Below are positions 47,351-60,599 of a DNA stretch of 64,000 bases, in pieces. The stretch spans positions 3,286,001 to 3,350,000 of the forward strand of contig JARWIR010000062.1 of NCBI GenBank assembly GCA_029959085.1, given 5' to 3'. The notes beneath the pieces were generated by a model. That model was not told the DNA's origin, searched no databases, and worked only from the letters and a program-made list of their open reading frames with translations. How positions within the stretch are numbered: the first letter of the stretch is position 1; each line of letters opens with the position of its first letter. Source of the DNA: Nemophila menziesii. Its lineage: Eukaryota; Streptophyta; Magnoliopsida; Boraginales; Hydrophyllaceae. A program made the translations under genes and the position numbers.

Positions 47351-47570
47351 CCAGTGCAGCAGATTTTTCCTTTTCGTTCCTTAGCACACCAAACTCAATT
47401 GCTGCACCATTAACACACTACCTTTCTCATTTTTTTTAAAAGTAGATACTAAAACTCTACAATTACTTATAATTATACACTAGGAATTGAAAAACATAAA
47501 GCAATAAACTAATATACAATGAAGTGGCTTTTGTTTAACGTCGTTAAACTCGGCGGGTTACCTCTCGCAT

Positions 47571-48844
47571 CTATTCAGCTTCAAGGAGGTACATGACCTC
47601 CCCAGGATGTGGATCAACTCTGCGATTGGTATCCTCGCACACATGATAAAGTTTCAGACGATGCCCATTCACCATAAAAGTGTGTTGCTCGTCTGGTTTC
47701 TCAATTTCTATAGCTCCATGTGGCGTAACTTTGGTCACCACGAACGGACCAGACCACTTTGATCTCAACTTACCCGGATAATTGCTGAACTTGGAGTTAT
47801 ACTTGAGGACCATCTGTCCAACTTTGAATTTCTTTTTACGAATGCGATTATCATGCCATCTCTTTGTCTTTTCTTTGTAAATTTTAGCATTCTCATAGGC
47901 ACGAAATCAAAACTCAACAAAATCATTCAGCTTCATCATACGATTCTCCGCGGCTAAAGTATGATCCATATTCATCTCCGCTATCGCCCAATAGGCACCC
48001 ATTTCAAGCTCGAGGGGTAAGTGACAAGCCTTACCATAAACTATGCGATACGGAGATGCACCAACAGGCGTCTTAAACGCGGTACGATATGCCCACAACG
48101 CATCATCTAATTTCATTGACCAATCCTTGCGTGTGGAACCATCTGTCTTCTCTAGAATGGATTTGATCACTCGATTAGAGACCTCAGCTTGATCATTTGC
48201 TTGTGGATGATAAGCAGTAGATACACGATGTCTCACCCCATACTTCTCTAACACAGCCTTTAAGTATCTGTAAACAAAATGTGAACCTCCATCACTGATA
48301 ATAACTCTAGGCGTGCCATGTCTAGTAAAGATGTGTGACTTTAAGAACTTTATCACCACTTGCGAATCATTGGTTAGTAGAGCAACAACCTCCACCCATT
48401 TGGACACGTAATCAACAGCTAGTAGGATGTAAAGATTTCCATTAGATGGTACAAAAGGACCCATGAAATAAATACCCCATACATCGAAGATCTCAAATTC
48501 ATGAACATTATTACGCGGCATCTCATCTCTCTTAGATATATTACCAGTAAACTGGCATCTATGACACTTCTTGACATATTCATGACAATCCTTATGTGAA
48601 GTAGGCCAATAAAAACCGTATTGTAATACCTTTGCAGCTGTACGATCACCTTTGAAGTGTCCTCCGTATGGTGAATCATGATAACTTGCAACTACTGACA
48701 GAATATCCTTATCTGGTATGCATCTTCTTACCATCTGATCACTGCATGTTTTGTAGAGGAAAGGATCCTCCCAAAAGAATTGTTTAGCTCGATGGACTAA
48801 TCTCTTTTTCTCTTGTGAGGTAGCTCCTTGAGGAAAAGAACCAC
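47571..48844 (-). pseudogene. Athila-like integrase, broken
   Basis: Upstream part 48841-48735 reads [20 protein letters not shown], then [10 protein letters not shown]. The zinc-binding HHCC domain is visible ([20 protein letters not shown], then KKCHRCQF). The catalytic core has [11 protein letters not shown], where the family has D in G-I-D-F; here it is Y, so the first catalytic residue is lost. The second (IISDGGSHF) and third (NDQAEVSNR) acidic residues remain. A TGA at 47907 interrupts the linker, and the C-terminal module continues at 47813-47571 with [16 protein letters not shown] and HGAIEI, the GPF/Y-type end. The frame meets the RNase H end across the nested solo LTR. Confidence 0.85.
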
Positions 48845-51800
48845 TGATGTCTCTTCATTTGTGATAATAAAATTTATTTTCGAGACATCATTTTAGGCGT
48901 ATTTATTAGTTTATAGGTCGATTTTCACATGATTTAGTACACTTTCCTATTTTGGGTCTTGATGTCTCCCTAATTGTTCTTATTTTCGACCCTTGGGAGA
49001 CATCATTTTTGGTGTTTATTTGATTAATATGATAGACTTTTGGACTAAATTTGCAATAATCCGGAATTACCTTTTTATTTCTAGCATTTTTTATTTATTA
49101 AACTTTTGCGCGTAATATTGGTATTTTTAGTGTAAAGTTTACAGGTTTTAGATGTTAGCTAGGAGAGGAATCCGAGGAGAAAGTCAAAGATCGTGAATTA
49201 GAGTCAAGACTTGAAGATAAATCCCGAAGATATTATTTTTAGAGCTGAAAATCCATTTTCCAGGCCATAGAGTGCTGATTTCGAGGTGCTTAAGCGATGA
49301 TTTAGCCGCTGACCTTTGAAGAGAAAACATTCCTTATCGAATTACGGAACTTTAGCAACTGGAATGAGGTCAATCGGAGTCATAACGCATCGGGAAAAGC
49401 CGTTTTAGTGAAGATGTATCAGCAGTTACGGGATTTTGGGCTTAGAAAGTGGGCTTGGACATTTAATTAATATTTTATTTTCTGGTCCAAGCCCTAGAAC
49501 GAATTTATGCTTATAAAAGGAGGTCTGGACTTCTATTTTTTCACACAATTCACATTCCAGAAGATTAAACACCAGAGAGAAGCAACAGAAGGAAGAAAGA
49601 AGAAGCTACAAGAGCTGGAGTGGGTCTATAGCTCCGTTCGTAGTCATTCCAATTCCGGAAATTAGGTTCTTTTTATATTTTAATTCTGTAAACATTATGA
49701 ATTCCATTTCTTTTTATTTAGTTTTTAATTTTAATATGAGCTAAGCTTTTCATAGTGCTTGAGAACAAACAATGGGTGAATCTTAATTTTATGAAATAAC
49801 GAATGTTGAATTTGGGTTTATATTGAATTAAATTAGATTGGGTTCATTACTCTTTTCGATAATTTGTGATTATTTATTGAGTTTAGAGTCGCGAACTAAA
49901 ATTAGGTATTAGTATCTAAGCTATTCCATATATGTGGCGTGTGGATCATCCTGACGGAGGGTTTAGGTATAGAATTAATTATTCAATCTAGGATAAAAGC
50001 TATTGATTCTGACGAACTTAGCTAATTCTAGGGCCAATGAGGTAAAACACTTAATCATCCAACGGTGGATCATATTTACCCTGACGGGACTAGTGACACT
50101 TTAGGATTGCCTTATAGTCCACCCTGACGGGGGTATAAGGATTTTAGAATCCCGACCATTGTAATTGACCGATTTAGCCCTTAAACAACATAAGTTAGGA
50201 AGTAAGATTAGGAGGATCCTTGCGTTCTCAAGTACTACATCTCATATTGCGTTTTCACTTATTTTACTTGCGTCTTAGTTTCTACTTGCATTTAATTATT
50301 TGTCTTTTATTCATTAGCATTAATCAACAAAACCAAACAAACATTTTATTATCCTTTACTTTCATAAGTGCATCAATCACTACTTGCTAAACATTGTGAT
50401 CAACCATATGTCCTTGGAACGAATCTGTATTATCATACATACTACTTGGGACAACCGCACACTTGCGGTTGTGGTTCGATTAGCATTTTCATTTATTTTT
50501 AGAACACACAAAGGACCACCAGGTCTTGAATTGATTATTTATTATTTTTAGAGCATATTGGGTTTAATTATTTATTTAATGTGAAGTTTTAGAGATATAT
50601 GGTAATTAAGTAGAGTCTAAGTTGGTTCAAAGAGCTAAAGGAAAGAAGATGAACATGGAAATTGAAGATAAGGAAGTAAAAGCTAAAAATATGGAAAAGG
50701 AAAAGCTACCTTAAATCTGAATTCCAACACCTACGACCACAAATCAGCTTATATCTTAAAATCGGTGAGGAATCTGGAGAAACGGTCAAGAGAAAAGTTA
50801 AATATCTTTCCGAGACGATGAATTTCGACTACTCATACGCGTCAATCGGATAAGTATTCAAGTTTCTAAGACCAAAACAAAAACGGGGTTAATTCCATGT
50901 TTTTGGGCTACGAATTTGAGTTGGGCTAGGAGTCCAATATTTACCTTTTCCTTCAAGAAAACGATTAGGTCAACCTATACACTATAAATACAGCCTCTTA
51001 GCATTAGAAAATCATCCTTGGTTAAAACCTTAAGCCAAGAGGAAGCTTACAACACAAGAAAAGAAGTCTGGAAGGAGTTGTTCATCAATATGTCTTCTTC
51101 AACCTTTGAATTTGTAATTTCTTTCTTTTCTTCCATTAGTATGAACTAAATTTCTATTATCTTGAGTTTTAGCATATATGTATGAACCCTAGTTTTGGTT
51201 GATATCTATCTAATTTGGGAATTCTATGTTTTAAATTGAATTATTGTTTTTATTCTCTGTTTATGTGCTTGGATTTATATTCTGTGTTCTTGTGGATCGC
51301 GACCATATAGAATTACCATCTAGTAGTTAGGTCACCATTGACAACGGTGTTTAATTACATGTTTAGCACATAACGTCTAGTGTACGGTTTAGATCTGACA
51401 AATCAACCTAACTAGATAATCACCATGGTTTAGTGTATTGCTATTTAACCAATTGCAGGAACAGTTTGCTTAGGACTCCTTATTGACACAGGTAAACCCT
51501 ATTTAAAACTACCTAGCGCAACTGGAACCGATTATTGAAATACTACATAATTCACCCTTACATGTTTAGAACGGAAAAACTAGTGGGGATTACATGCTAT
51601 TTACTCAAGCTAAACTCTCATACTAACTTCTTCTCTTGCATTTAAATTCCTGTCTTTACTTTATTAGTTTAATTTAGTTAATTAAAAACCAAATAAAAAT
51701 CTATTGTCTTTTACTTTTATGCGTTTTATTTGTTCTAGCTTTTAATATTTGCACTTGATTATTGCATAAGATTCCCCTAACCTTCGTAGTCTCTGCGGAA

Positions 51801-51921
51801 CGAATCTTACTTATTTATTAAAACTTGCATACGATCTGTATACTTGCAGAACCGTGCTAGGCTAGGGTGATTATTTGCACTTATAAAATATCTTATTTTT
51901 ATCACACCCTAGTCGACACCA
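48845..51921 (+). mobile_element. Solo LTR (LTR-C) inside Athila pol, itself split by another LTR
   Basis: Starts TGATGTCTCTTCATT and ends GTCGACACCA. The 5-bp target duplication ACCAC is perfect (48840-48844 and 51922-51926). Removing it rejoins the pol frame, with IENLIVSG on one side and the S-F-P-Q-G-A-T-S block on the other. Without the nested LTR-B (48960-50521) it is about 1.5 kb. Confidence 0.92.
48960..50521 (+). mobile_element. Solo LTR (LTR-B) nested inside LTR-C
   Basis: Starts TGATGTCTCCCTAATTG, ends AAGGACCACCA, 1562 bases. Perfect 5-bp target duplication GGTCT (48955-48959 and 50522-50526). Same family as the solo LTR at 57906-59476, opposite orientation. Confidence 0.92.
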
Positions 51922-53116
51922 ACCACTCACAATAAGATTTTCTATATCCGCGTACCAAGGAGTTCCCATTGCGTAAACTGAAAACAAACTCTCATCAGGA
52001 AACTCTTTTCTTATCAACTCAGGTCCCGCATTAGACTTAGAACCTTCAAGACGCGACAAATGATCTGCAACCTGATTATCACAACCCTTTCGATCTCGAA
52101 TCTCTAAGTCAAACTCTTGTAATAGTAGTACCCATCTGATCAAATGCGAATTCGCATCTTTCTTTTCCATAAGGTATTTAATTACGGGATGATCGGTAAA
52201 CACAACAACTTTCGCACCAAGAAGGTAGGAACGAAATTTGTCGAATGCATACACAACAACTAGTAATTCCTTCTTAGTTACGGTATAATTTATTTGAGCA
52301 CTTGTGAAGGTTTTACTAGCATAGTAGATAGAATGAAATACCTTTTATTTTCTTTGACCCAGAACAGCACCCATCGCAAGATCACTAGTATCACACATAA
52401 TTTCAAACGGAATCTTCCAATCGGGAGGTAATACAATAGGTGCAGAAATAAGCTTCTCTTTGATCTCGTTGAATGCCTTTATGCAAGCTTCATCAAAAAG
52501 GAATTTGGTGTCCTTTTCGAGTGAGTTACACAACGGCTTAGAGAGTTTGAGAATTCCTTGATAAAACGTCGGTAAAACCAGCATGACCCAAAAAACTTCT
52601 TACCCTTTTTACATAAATAGGAGGGGGAAGAGTCTTTATTACCTCAATCTTCGCACGATCAACTTCTAAACTAGCACTTGAAACCTTGTGACCCAACACT
52701 ATACCCTCACGGACCATAAAGTGACACTTCTCCCAGTTCAAAACCAAATCAGATTTCTTGCATCTAATCAATACCTTCTCCAAGTTCCGTAAACACTCCT
52801 CAAAGTTATCACCAAACACAGAAAAGTCATCCATAAATACCTCAAGGAAATCATCAAGCATGTCCCAGAATATTGTCATCATACATCTCTGAAAAGTAGT
52901 AGGTGCATTACATAATCCAAATGGCATCCTTCGGAAAGCAAAGGTACCAAAACGACATGTAAAGGTCGTCTTGTGTTGGTCTTTTGGATCTACATATAAC
53001 TGATTGTATCCTGAATACCCATCCAAAAAGCAATAATATTCTCTCCCAGCTAGCTTGTCTAACATCTGATCTATAAACGGAAGAAGGAAGTGATCTTTCC
53101 TGGTTAAGTGAGCCAA
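51922..53116 (-). pseudogene. Athila-like reverse transcriptase and RNase H, broken
   Basis: RT piece 53116-52538: LTRKDHFLLPFIDQMLDKLA, CFLDGYSGYNQ (first catalytic D), TFAFRRMPFGLCNAPTTFQR, EVFMDDFSVFG (the F-M-D-D active site), and GIVLGHKVS. It then changes frame near 52560, where the family continues with a YRRFI-type block. RNase H piece 52584-52345: FEIMCDTSDLAMGAVLGQRK, then a stop. Piece 52254-51871: [51 protein letters not shown], then [12 protein letters not shown] where the solo LTR enters. Active-site residues are intact but two frame breaks make it non-functional. The 5' part (gag, protease) is absent. Confidence 0.88.
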
Positions 53117-53319
53117 AGGGGGCCCAAATAGATATTATAAGTCATCCATCAACCACCTTATCATTATCTATCATTTTATTTCATATCAAGGGAGCAAGAG
53201 TAGAAGAGCTGGAGAAAAATAAGAAGGATTTGTCTATAAACCCCACGATTCTTCCTCAATTATCCATTGAATCATCTCTTCCTAAATTTCTTAAATCCAA
53301 AAACTTATTCGCCCCTAGG
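53117..53319 (+). mobile_element. Inverted LTR-D fragment
   Basis: From GGGGGCCCAAATAG onward it resembles the complement of 54180-54360 inside the adjacent LTR-D. It marks the exact break of the Athila RT frame (GCTCACTTAACC at 53104). Confidence 0.6.
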
Positions 53320-54879
53320 TGTGATATAATAAATCAACACCGAAAAGGGTGACTTCCTGCAAGTGTACAGGTCGTTGACAAGTAATAATTTGATAAGTAG
53401 GGGTTTATCGTCTCCACTAGGATTATCAATGTAGATGATTATTATATGAACAGTGTAAATATGTAGAGCTTGCAAATAGGGATAATTAGTTGGAAAAAAC
53501 TTATATAGTAATTATTTATTGGGGTTTTCAATTTGAAGACTAAATAATAAACGAGGCGAGATTAAAACTAATAATTAAATAAATAAAAGATGAACTAAAG
53601 TATGAGAAAGTTACTTGAAGAATTGCTAGTAATCCCTTATGCCCCTAGTGTAATGGTTTTATTGATAAGGGTGAGTTAGTAATTCGTATTAGCCGGGATT
53701 CAACAATCCATCTAACTCATGTCGGTAGCGTAGAAGGCAATCCTCCTTCACTAGAGACCTCTCTCGGGTGACCCTAAAATGTTTTTGGATGATTGAGGTT
53801 TTAATACTATTGACTATCTAGCTAGGCAAGACCTTATGGTTCAGTACCGCACACAAGATGTCTACACGCTACGTCCATAATTAAATTCCCCTCCAATGTG
53901 CTAGCTCAATAAAAAAAGCTACCCACTATTTGGCCAGAACATAGGTAGTATTAAAACAAATCTGTAGTCAATGGAATAAAATCAAACCATTCTCATTTAA
54001 ACAATTATCCCAAATGTAATGAATCAATTAACTAGCAAAGCATAAGTTCTTACATAAGCAACCTCAAGAAATAAGAGTTTAGTTCATACTAAAAGAAATA
54101 AAAATAATATAAACTAAAGGCAAAATCATAATTAAAAGCATTAAATGATAATTACTCTATCAGAAGATATGATTCGATGGAGAGTTGAGTAATAATTGTT
54201 GGGTTTATAAGCAACCCCTTCTTTTCTTCTCTCCAGTAGTTCTGTTCTTACTCCCTTGTGTCCTTGTGTAAAAAATATGAAATAAAAAGGTAAAAAAATT
54301 ATAAGGGGGCTAATGGATGACTTATATAATAGCTAAAAACATTTGGGCCCCCTTTGGCTAACTTAATTGGGTTTAGAAGGCCTAACCCGTTTTTAGGTAA
54401 AGTTGGACTAGTTCGAGACACGGTGGAAGGAAATAGCATAACTTCTTCATCTCAACTCTAAATTGACTTCCGTTACTTCCCACACGACACTAACTTCAAG
54501 ATATTTCTGAATAAAAAGGTGTAAGGTCCAAATATATTACTAATAATCCATGGTGACTGAAATAATATGAAATTAAGATTCTCCAGTTTACGCTCCAATT
54601 TCCTAAAGTGACTCTAATCTATTATGCCTTGTCTTGGGGTTTATCTTGAATTTTATACTTCTTATCTTCACCTTGGAACCCTGTATCAAGTATTTTCCTA
54701 AAATCTACACACTTAACACATAATTAAGGCACAAAAGCTCTATAACTAGCAATATGACCAAAACAAAGCACAAAAGTACAATATATAAAATACTAGGGAA
54801 AAATCCTCACTTAGGCCCAATAAGCTCCCAAAATAATGTCTCATGAGTGGATTAATCCAACATAAAAATAGATACATCA
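53320..54879 (-). mobile_element. LTR-D, solo or truncated
   Basis: From TGTGATATAATAAATCAACA to TAGATACATCA, with an overall plan like the other LTRs of the window (CTAGGATTATC..., GCAAGTGTACAGG block). No matching target duplication was found (CTAGG against GATAT), so the edges may be rearranged together with the inverted fragment beside it. Confidence 0.6.
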
Positions 54880-55354
54880 GATATAAACTCATTAAGTGAG
54901 AAGACAACATCGCATGATGTAAAAATGTCACATCGTTTTTTGGCTAAAAATTTATATCGTCTTCCCTTGAATTCAGTTGGGATGTCTCCAAAGGCCTTGA
55001 ATTGCGTTGAGTTTATTTAAAGGTTTTCCTGAAAAAAGACATACCATTTTTATGGCTAAAAACGTCATACCATTTTTCAACTTAGGAAAAATGTGCATCT
55101 AGGATATAATTTAATCTTTCAAAGAGATATTCTTCATGTAAAAGAGTTGTTAGATAATACACTATACAGTATTTGTTAGAACAACTCAAGAGCTAAAAAC
55201 ACAACATACTAAAGAACGAATCAAGATAAAAAAAAGATATAATAACCTTAAGAATTCTAAGTGCTTATTTGGAAAATGGTTTTAGATTAAGGTGTGTGTA
55301 TGTGTATGTGTACTTAGAGAATATAAGAATGAGTTTAAGCACAACAAATATGGA
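54880..55354. other. Unassigned sequence between LTR-D and LTR-E
   Basis: Contains a local repeat of the type TTTTTGGCTAAAAATTTATA and ATGGCTAAAAACGTCATACC (about 54935-55070). Together with 56926-57330 it was one continuous stretch before LTR-E inserted; perhaps the far part of the Mutator-type element. No gene seen. Confidence 0.35.
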
Positions 55355-56925
55355 TGGTGGGTCCTTGTGTGTTATAAAATAAATGCTAAGAGTAGAGGAA
55401 CCACTAACTGCAAGTATACAGTTGTCCCAAGTAATATATGATAATCAAGTTCGTTCTCAAGGACAGAATAGGTTGACTCTAATGTTATCAAATAGTGAAA
55501 TAATTGCAAATACGAAAAAGTAAAAGATATGATGTTTGTTGGGGTTTTTTATTAACAACTAAAGTGCAAGAGTAATTTAAATACTAAATTAATTAAACTA
55601 GAATGGAAATAATACAAGTAATTGAGGTAGACGCGAGAGAAAAGTAGTACTTGAGTCACGCTAGGGTTTCACCGCAAACTTTTCTAATTAATTTTTTCTT
55701 TTAAGGGTTGAATTAATATTATTACGCTAGTCGGGATTCTAAAGTCTCTTAGCCCTCGTCGGGGTGGACCTAAAAGCTCTCCTACGGTCTTCTAAACCTC
55801 GTCAGGGTGATTAAAACCACTTTCGGATGATTAAAACTTACCACTTTGGCTATTGGCTAGTCAAGCCTATCAAGGTCATTGGCGGATACCAACGACAAAT
55901 ACCTAGTTCTATACCTAAACCCCCCGTCAAGGTGATCCATACGCCACTATATCGAATAGCCTAGATACTAAAACTTATCCCTATTTCATGACTCTAAGGA
56001 TAATAAATAAGCATAAAGTAAAAGCCAACGTAAAATAAAAACTCAAATTAATTTATTCAATCCCAAATCAGAAAAACACTAATTATTCAAGAGTGGGTTT
56101 AACCCATGTTGCGATTCTCAAGTACAAGGAAAACTTAGCTCATAATTAAAATAAAAACGAAAGAAATAAAATTAATTGTGTTCATGTTTTACAGAAATAA
56201 AATAAAATGAAAGAACCTAATTAGGATGTTGGATTTGGCTGTTGATTTGGAGACGTTGAATTCTCCAGCTCTTGGCTTCTTCCTTCTTCCTAGCTTCTGT
56301 TCTCTTCTCTAACGCTCTGACTTTTTGTAAAATGAACTGTGTATAAAAATAAATTCAAAAAGACTATTTATAATAAATAATTCGGACTTGGGCTATTTTA
56401 AATGAATTAAATAAATATTGAATAACCCAGGTCCACTTTTCAAATCCAAATCCCGTAACTGCTGTACACCCTCCACTAAAACGGCTGTAACTTTCTAAAT
56501 AAAACTCCGAATTGACTCATTCAACTTGCTAATTCTTCGTAACTCGATAAGACACGAATCTTCTTCAGAACTAAGAGGCTGAATCCATCTTCAAGTGTCT
56601 CTAAATAAGCAATTACCATCAGCCTTCCAGATTTACAGCTATAATTTGTCAATTCTTCGGGATATTTCTTCTTGCTTTTGACTTCTTTACACGATCTAAG
56701 ACTTCCATTCTTGATTCCTCTCCTTACTAGTATTAGAAACCTACAAACTTTACACTAAAATAAACCATTTTACGCGCAAAAGCTTAATAAATGAAAAATA
56801 CTAAAATCTAAGGAGAGGAGATAAAATATATCAAATTATCACTAAAAGTCTATCGAATTAGTCAAATAATCACCAAATTTGATGTCTCCTAAAGGCATAT
56901 AAATAGAACAAAAGAGGAGACATCA
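55355..56925 (-). mobile_element. Solo LTR-E
   Basis: TGGTGGGTCCTTGTGTG to GAGGAGACATCA, 1571 bases, with a perfect 5-bp target duplication ATGGA (55350-55354 and 56926-56930). No interior follows. Confidence 0.92.
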
Positions 56926-57330
56926 ATGGAGCAAGTAAATAATCCAAGCATAATAAAATGGAGAAAATGATATGTGTTTCTACAAGAAGGCTTTTTGATG
57001 AATATTTGAAAGGGTAGTGTTTTAGTTGAATAAAAAAATTAGCATTTAAAACACTTGAGTATTTGTCACATGAAAATACTTATAGGATGGACTATATGCT
57101 AACTACATTATGTCTAGGGTGGTTTACATATTGTTTAGTAAGACATATGTTTTATTATTTTAGAGGCTGTAAGACTCGCATATTAAGTCAAGTACATGAA
57201 TCATATTTCTAAAAACAAAGGGGTAGAACACCCTAGACAACCTTTATATCACCTCAAAATTTGATCTATTAATGTAAGATAGATATAATCTACCAACTCC
57301 TTGATCAGATGACCACATTATTTCTTAATC
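56926..57330. other. Unassigned sequence beyond LTR-E
   Basis: AT-rich; no recognisable frame. May hold the 3' part of the Mutator-type transposase or its terminal region, but no terminal inverted repeat was found. Confidence 0.3.
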
Positions 57331-60300
57331 TGTGTGTTACACGATTCTGTTAGGTTGAGGTTGTGTTCCTGTGACACTTACCCTTGAAGTGTGTGTCGAT
57401 GTAATTCTCCCTCGACAAGTTTAACAAGAAGTTATGAACTTTGACCCCCTTGTTAAGTAACCGTGAATAGTGGTAATTGAACAACTCCTTTGTTTCCGCA
57501 TATGCAAAACTCTTGAATAACACCACCATCTTCTACTTATGTTTAACATCATTCTTGCCTTTTTCAGCACGTTTATAAAGTTTTTTCAACACAAACAAAG
57601 CAAAATGAATGATAAGTGTGCGGGAAAAAAATCCTGACCTATGTGATTAGAGCTCTATATCGATGAGATACGAAGGTGAGATCACGTTCATCCACAAAGG
57701 GTTTCAAAAATCTAAGGAATCGAGTTCAGTCCTTATATCTCACAATACCAAAAGAAATGGGATAAAACCTGAATGCACAAAATATAAAGCAAGAAGTTAG
57801 AAAATAAAGGGGAAAGAAAATAGAAACAAGGATGGCAATCCTCCAACTACAATATTGTAGTTGTAGGAAGTTGATAGATTTGTGATGGCTTACCATTGAG
57901 GTCATTGGTGGTCCTTTGTGTGTTCTAAAATAATGCAATAAGTGAGAGAACCACAACCGCAAGTGTACGGTTGTCCCAAGTAATAGTAGTGATAAAAGAT
58001 TCGTTCGCAGGGACGGTTTGGTTAACTACAATGCTTATCGATTAATGAATGATTGCACTTATGAAAGCAGTAAGTGGATTGAATATTGATTGGTTGGTTT
58101 TTACTAACTCTAAGTATGAAAAGACTAAAGTAAAAATGCAAATAAATATCAAGACGCAAATAAATGAAGGTAAGACGCAAGAAATGGAAAGCAGTACTTG
58201 AGAAACGCAAGGATCCTCCTAACTCTATTTCATATCATATGTTGTTTAAGGGTCAAATTGGTCAATTGACATTGGTCGGGATTCAATAATCCTTGTACCC
58301 CCGTCAGGGTGGACTACAAGGCTATTCTAGAGTGTCACTAGTCCCGTCAGGGTAAATATGATCCCTTTCGAATGATTAAGCTAAATTACCTCATTGGCCC
58401 TAAGATTAATTACGCTCGTCAGAGTCAAATAATTTAAATCTTATATAGAGTAATTAAGTCCATACCTAAACCCTCCGTCAGGATGATCCACACACCACAT
58501 ATGTGGAATAACTTAGATACTAACACCTGTTCTTAGTTAGCTACTCCAAAAACAGTAAATATTCACCAATTACGGAATAATGTAAAAGACCCAATTCGAT
58601 TTAATTAATTAAAACACAAATTCAAACATATGAAATTCAATAGTTTTAGGAATCACCCATTAAGCATTCTCAAGTACTAAAAGGAATTAGCTCATGCTAA
58701 TTGAAAATAAAACTAAATTAAAAGAAATAAGACTCATATTGTTTTACAGAAATAAAAAAATAAGAAAAACCTAATTTTCGGAATTAGATTCGGCTGTGAA
58801 TGGAGATATAGACACTCTCCAGCTCTTCAACTTTCTTCTTCGTCCTTCGTTGAGTTCTCTCTGATGCTTTTTCTTCTGAATATTGAGTTGTATGAAAAAT
58901 AGAAGTCAAAAGCTCATTTTATAAGGTCCAAAACGGATTACGCTTTTACTTAAGATTTAAGTTAAAAATTAAAAGCCCAAGTCCATTTTCTAAGCCCAAA
59001 ATCCCGTAACTGCTGCACCACCTCAACTAAAAAAGCTCTAGCCGATTCGTTATAACTCCGATTGACCTGAAATTACATGCTAAATTTCCGTAACTCGATA
59101 AGGAACATAATCTCTTCAAAGGTCAGCGGCTAAATCAACTCGTAAGTGCCTAGAAATCAGCAATCTTTGGATTGTTTTCCAGATTTGCAGCTTTAAAATA
59201 TAATTCTTTTCGGGATTTATCTTCAAGCTTTGACTCCATATCACGATCTTTGACTTTCTTCTCGGATTCCTCTCCTAGCTAATATTCAAAACCTACAAAC
59301 TCTTCACTAAAATACACAAGATTACGCGCAAAAGTTTAATAAATTAAAAATACTAGAAAATAAAGAGGAAATTCGGAATATTGCATATTTAGCCCAAAGT
59401 CTATCAAAATATTCAAATAAACATAAAAAATGATGTCTCCCAAGGGTCTAAAATAAGAACAATTAGGGAGACATCAGTCATCCATGGCAATAACTCCAAA
59501 ACACTGACCCCGATACTTGTTTGTCAAGAATATAGAGTGTATGAAAAGCATGGGCCGACAAACCTTGAATCTGCCAAGGCAAGTTCCAAAAGCGGTGAAA
59601 GACCTCTTAGATTACACTCGAAAATGTATTGGTCGTTTTGATCGGCTAGCTTCAGCTTCTTGAGATGGAAATGGAGATCATCGTAAGTTAAGTTCTCATC
59701 ACCGGAGATTGAATACTTTGCAATTTTCAATGTTTTCCAGGCTCGTTTATACATCATCCTGTAGTCGTATTGATACCTAGCAATGTCTTGTATTTTAGTA
59801 GGAACTATGGTTGGTCTTCCCATGGTCTATTCAAGCACCAACTCTGAAACCACATGCCTTGTCGCTAGGAAATTTCTTGAACACGTTATCTCAAGTGTGT
59901 TTATTAACGAAATTATCTATATACGCATATTTTTTACCCTTGTTGACCAATGCATAGACCCTCCAAGTACACCCGGTCGTGGAGGATTTGTCACAATAAG
60001 TCGTAACCTTTCTTTTTTGTCAAGCTATAACTTATAACCGAAACCAACCTCGGAGCCGCATAGTATGAGGCGCATACGTAACTATTTAAGTCCATATTTA
60101 GCACATTAACCTATCGAATGGAAAGAATTTGACCATACTTTGATTTTTAGCTTGACAACTACATGAGTATAACTAATCTGAAGAACTAGTATAACAATCG
60201 AATGATAAATTTGATTGAAAAGAATCTGAACTAGAACGAATCAATGTTAAGTGGAACAAAACATTGCTAAAAAGTTAGTAGAACAAACCATTCTAGGAGT

Positions 60301-60590
60301 ATTTTCAGAATTCTTGACCTCTACTACACGAGAATCTGCAACAGTAGTACTCGATTGCAAAGTGGCAAACATTATAAACCTTGTTTTCGAAATCCTTCTT
60401 GTTTTGCAAGACACGGTTGGACGTGATACCAAAATTATAACAGGGTGAAAGGAATAAGGGATGCAACTTGTGCCATTTGATGCATAGGTATGTGTCGATA
60501 GAAGCATAACTTATGAGCAAATCCAACACATGAAATGTATTGTACTGTCTACATTGAAATATAACCCTAATCGTCTGATTAGACTCCATC
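57331..60590 (-). pseudogene. Mutator-type (MuDR) transposase, broken, split by a solo LTR
   Basis: Minus-strand pieces in family order. Near 60000-59880 is the MuDR DNA-binding zinc motif: TYCDKSSTTGCTWRVYALVN, then KKYAYIDNFVNKHT and a stop where H-T-C is expected. At 59783-59524: TKIQDIARYQYDYRMMYKRA with WKTLKIAKYS, the region before the catalytic core. Near 59500: NKYRGQCFGVIAMDD, the first catalytic block, interrupted by the solo LTR within MDD. After the LTR: RDLTFVSHRYRAL near 57670, resembling the second catalytic block, and FKSFAYAETKELFNYHYSRL near 57480. The 60589-60305 frame (KWHKLHPLFLSPCYNFGITS) may be the N-terminal domain. Stops are frequent. Terminal inverted repeats were not found. 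Confidence 0.65.
57906..59476 (-). mobile_element. Solo LTR-F inside the MuDR pseudogene
   Basis: TGGTGGTCCTTTGTGTG to TTAGGGAGACATCA, 1571 bases. Perfect 5-bp target duplication GTCAT (57901-57905 and 59477-59481). Same family as LTR-B at 48960-50521. Confidence 0.93.
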
Positions 60591-60599
60591 TACTGTTAA

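Larger units (their letters stand above)
42961..53116 (-). mobile_element. Athila-like Ty3/gypsy retrotransposon, 5'-truncated
   Basis: Minus-strand order: reverse transcriptase, RNase H, integrase, a palindrome cluster, an extra ORF, a polypurine tract (GAGTTTGGGGTC) and the 3' LTR. The RT and integrase wording is that of the Athila/Calypso group. The gag, protease and 5' LTR are gone; the break is at 53116, where an LTR of another family starts. The pol gene is split by a nested solo LTR at 48845-51921. Confidence 0.85.
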
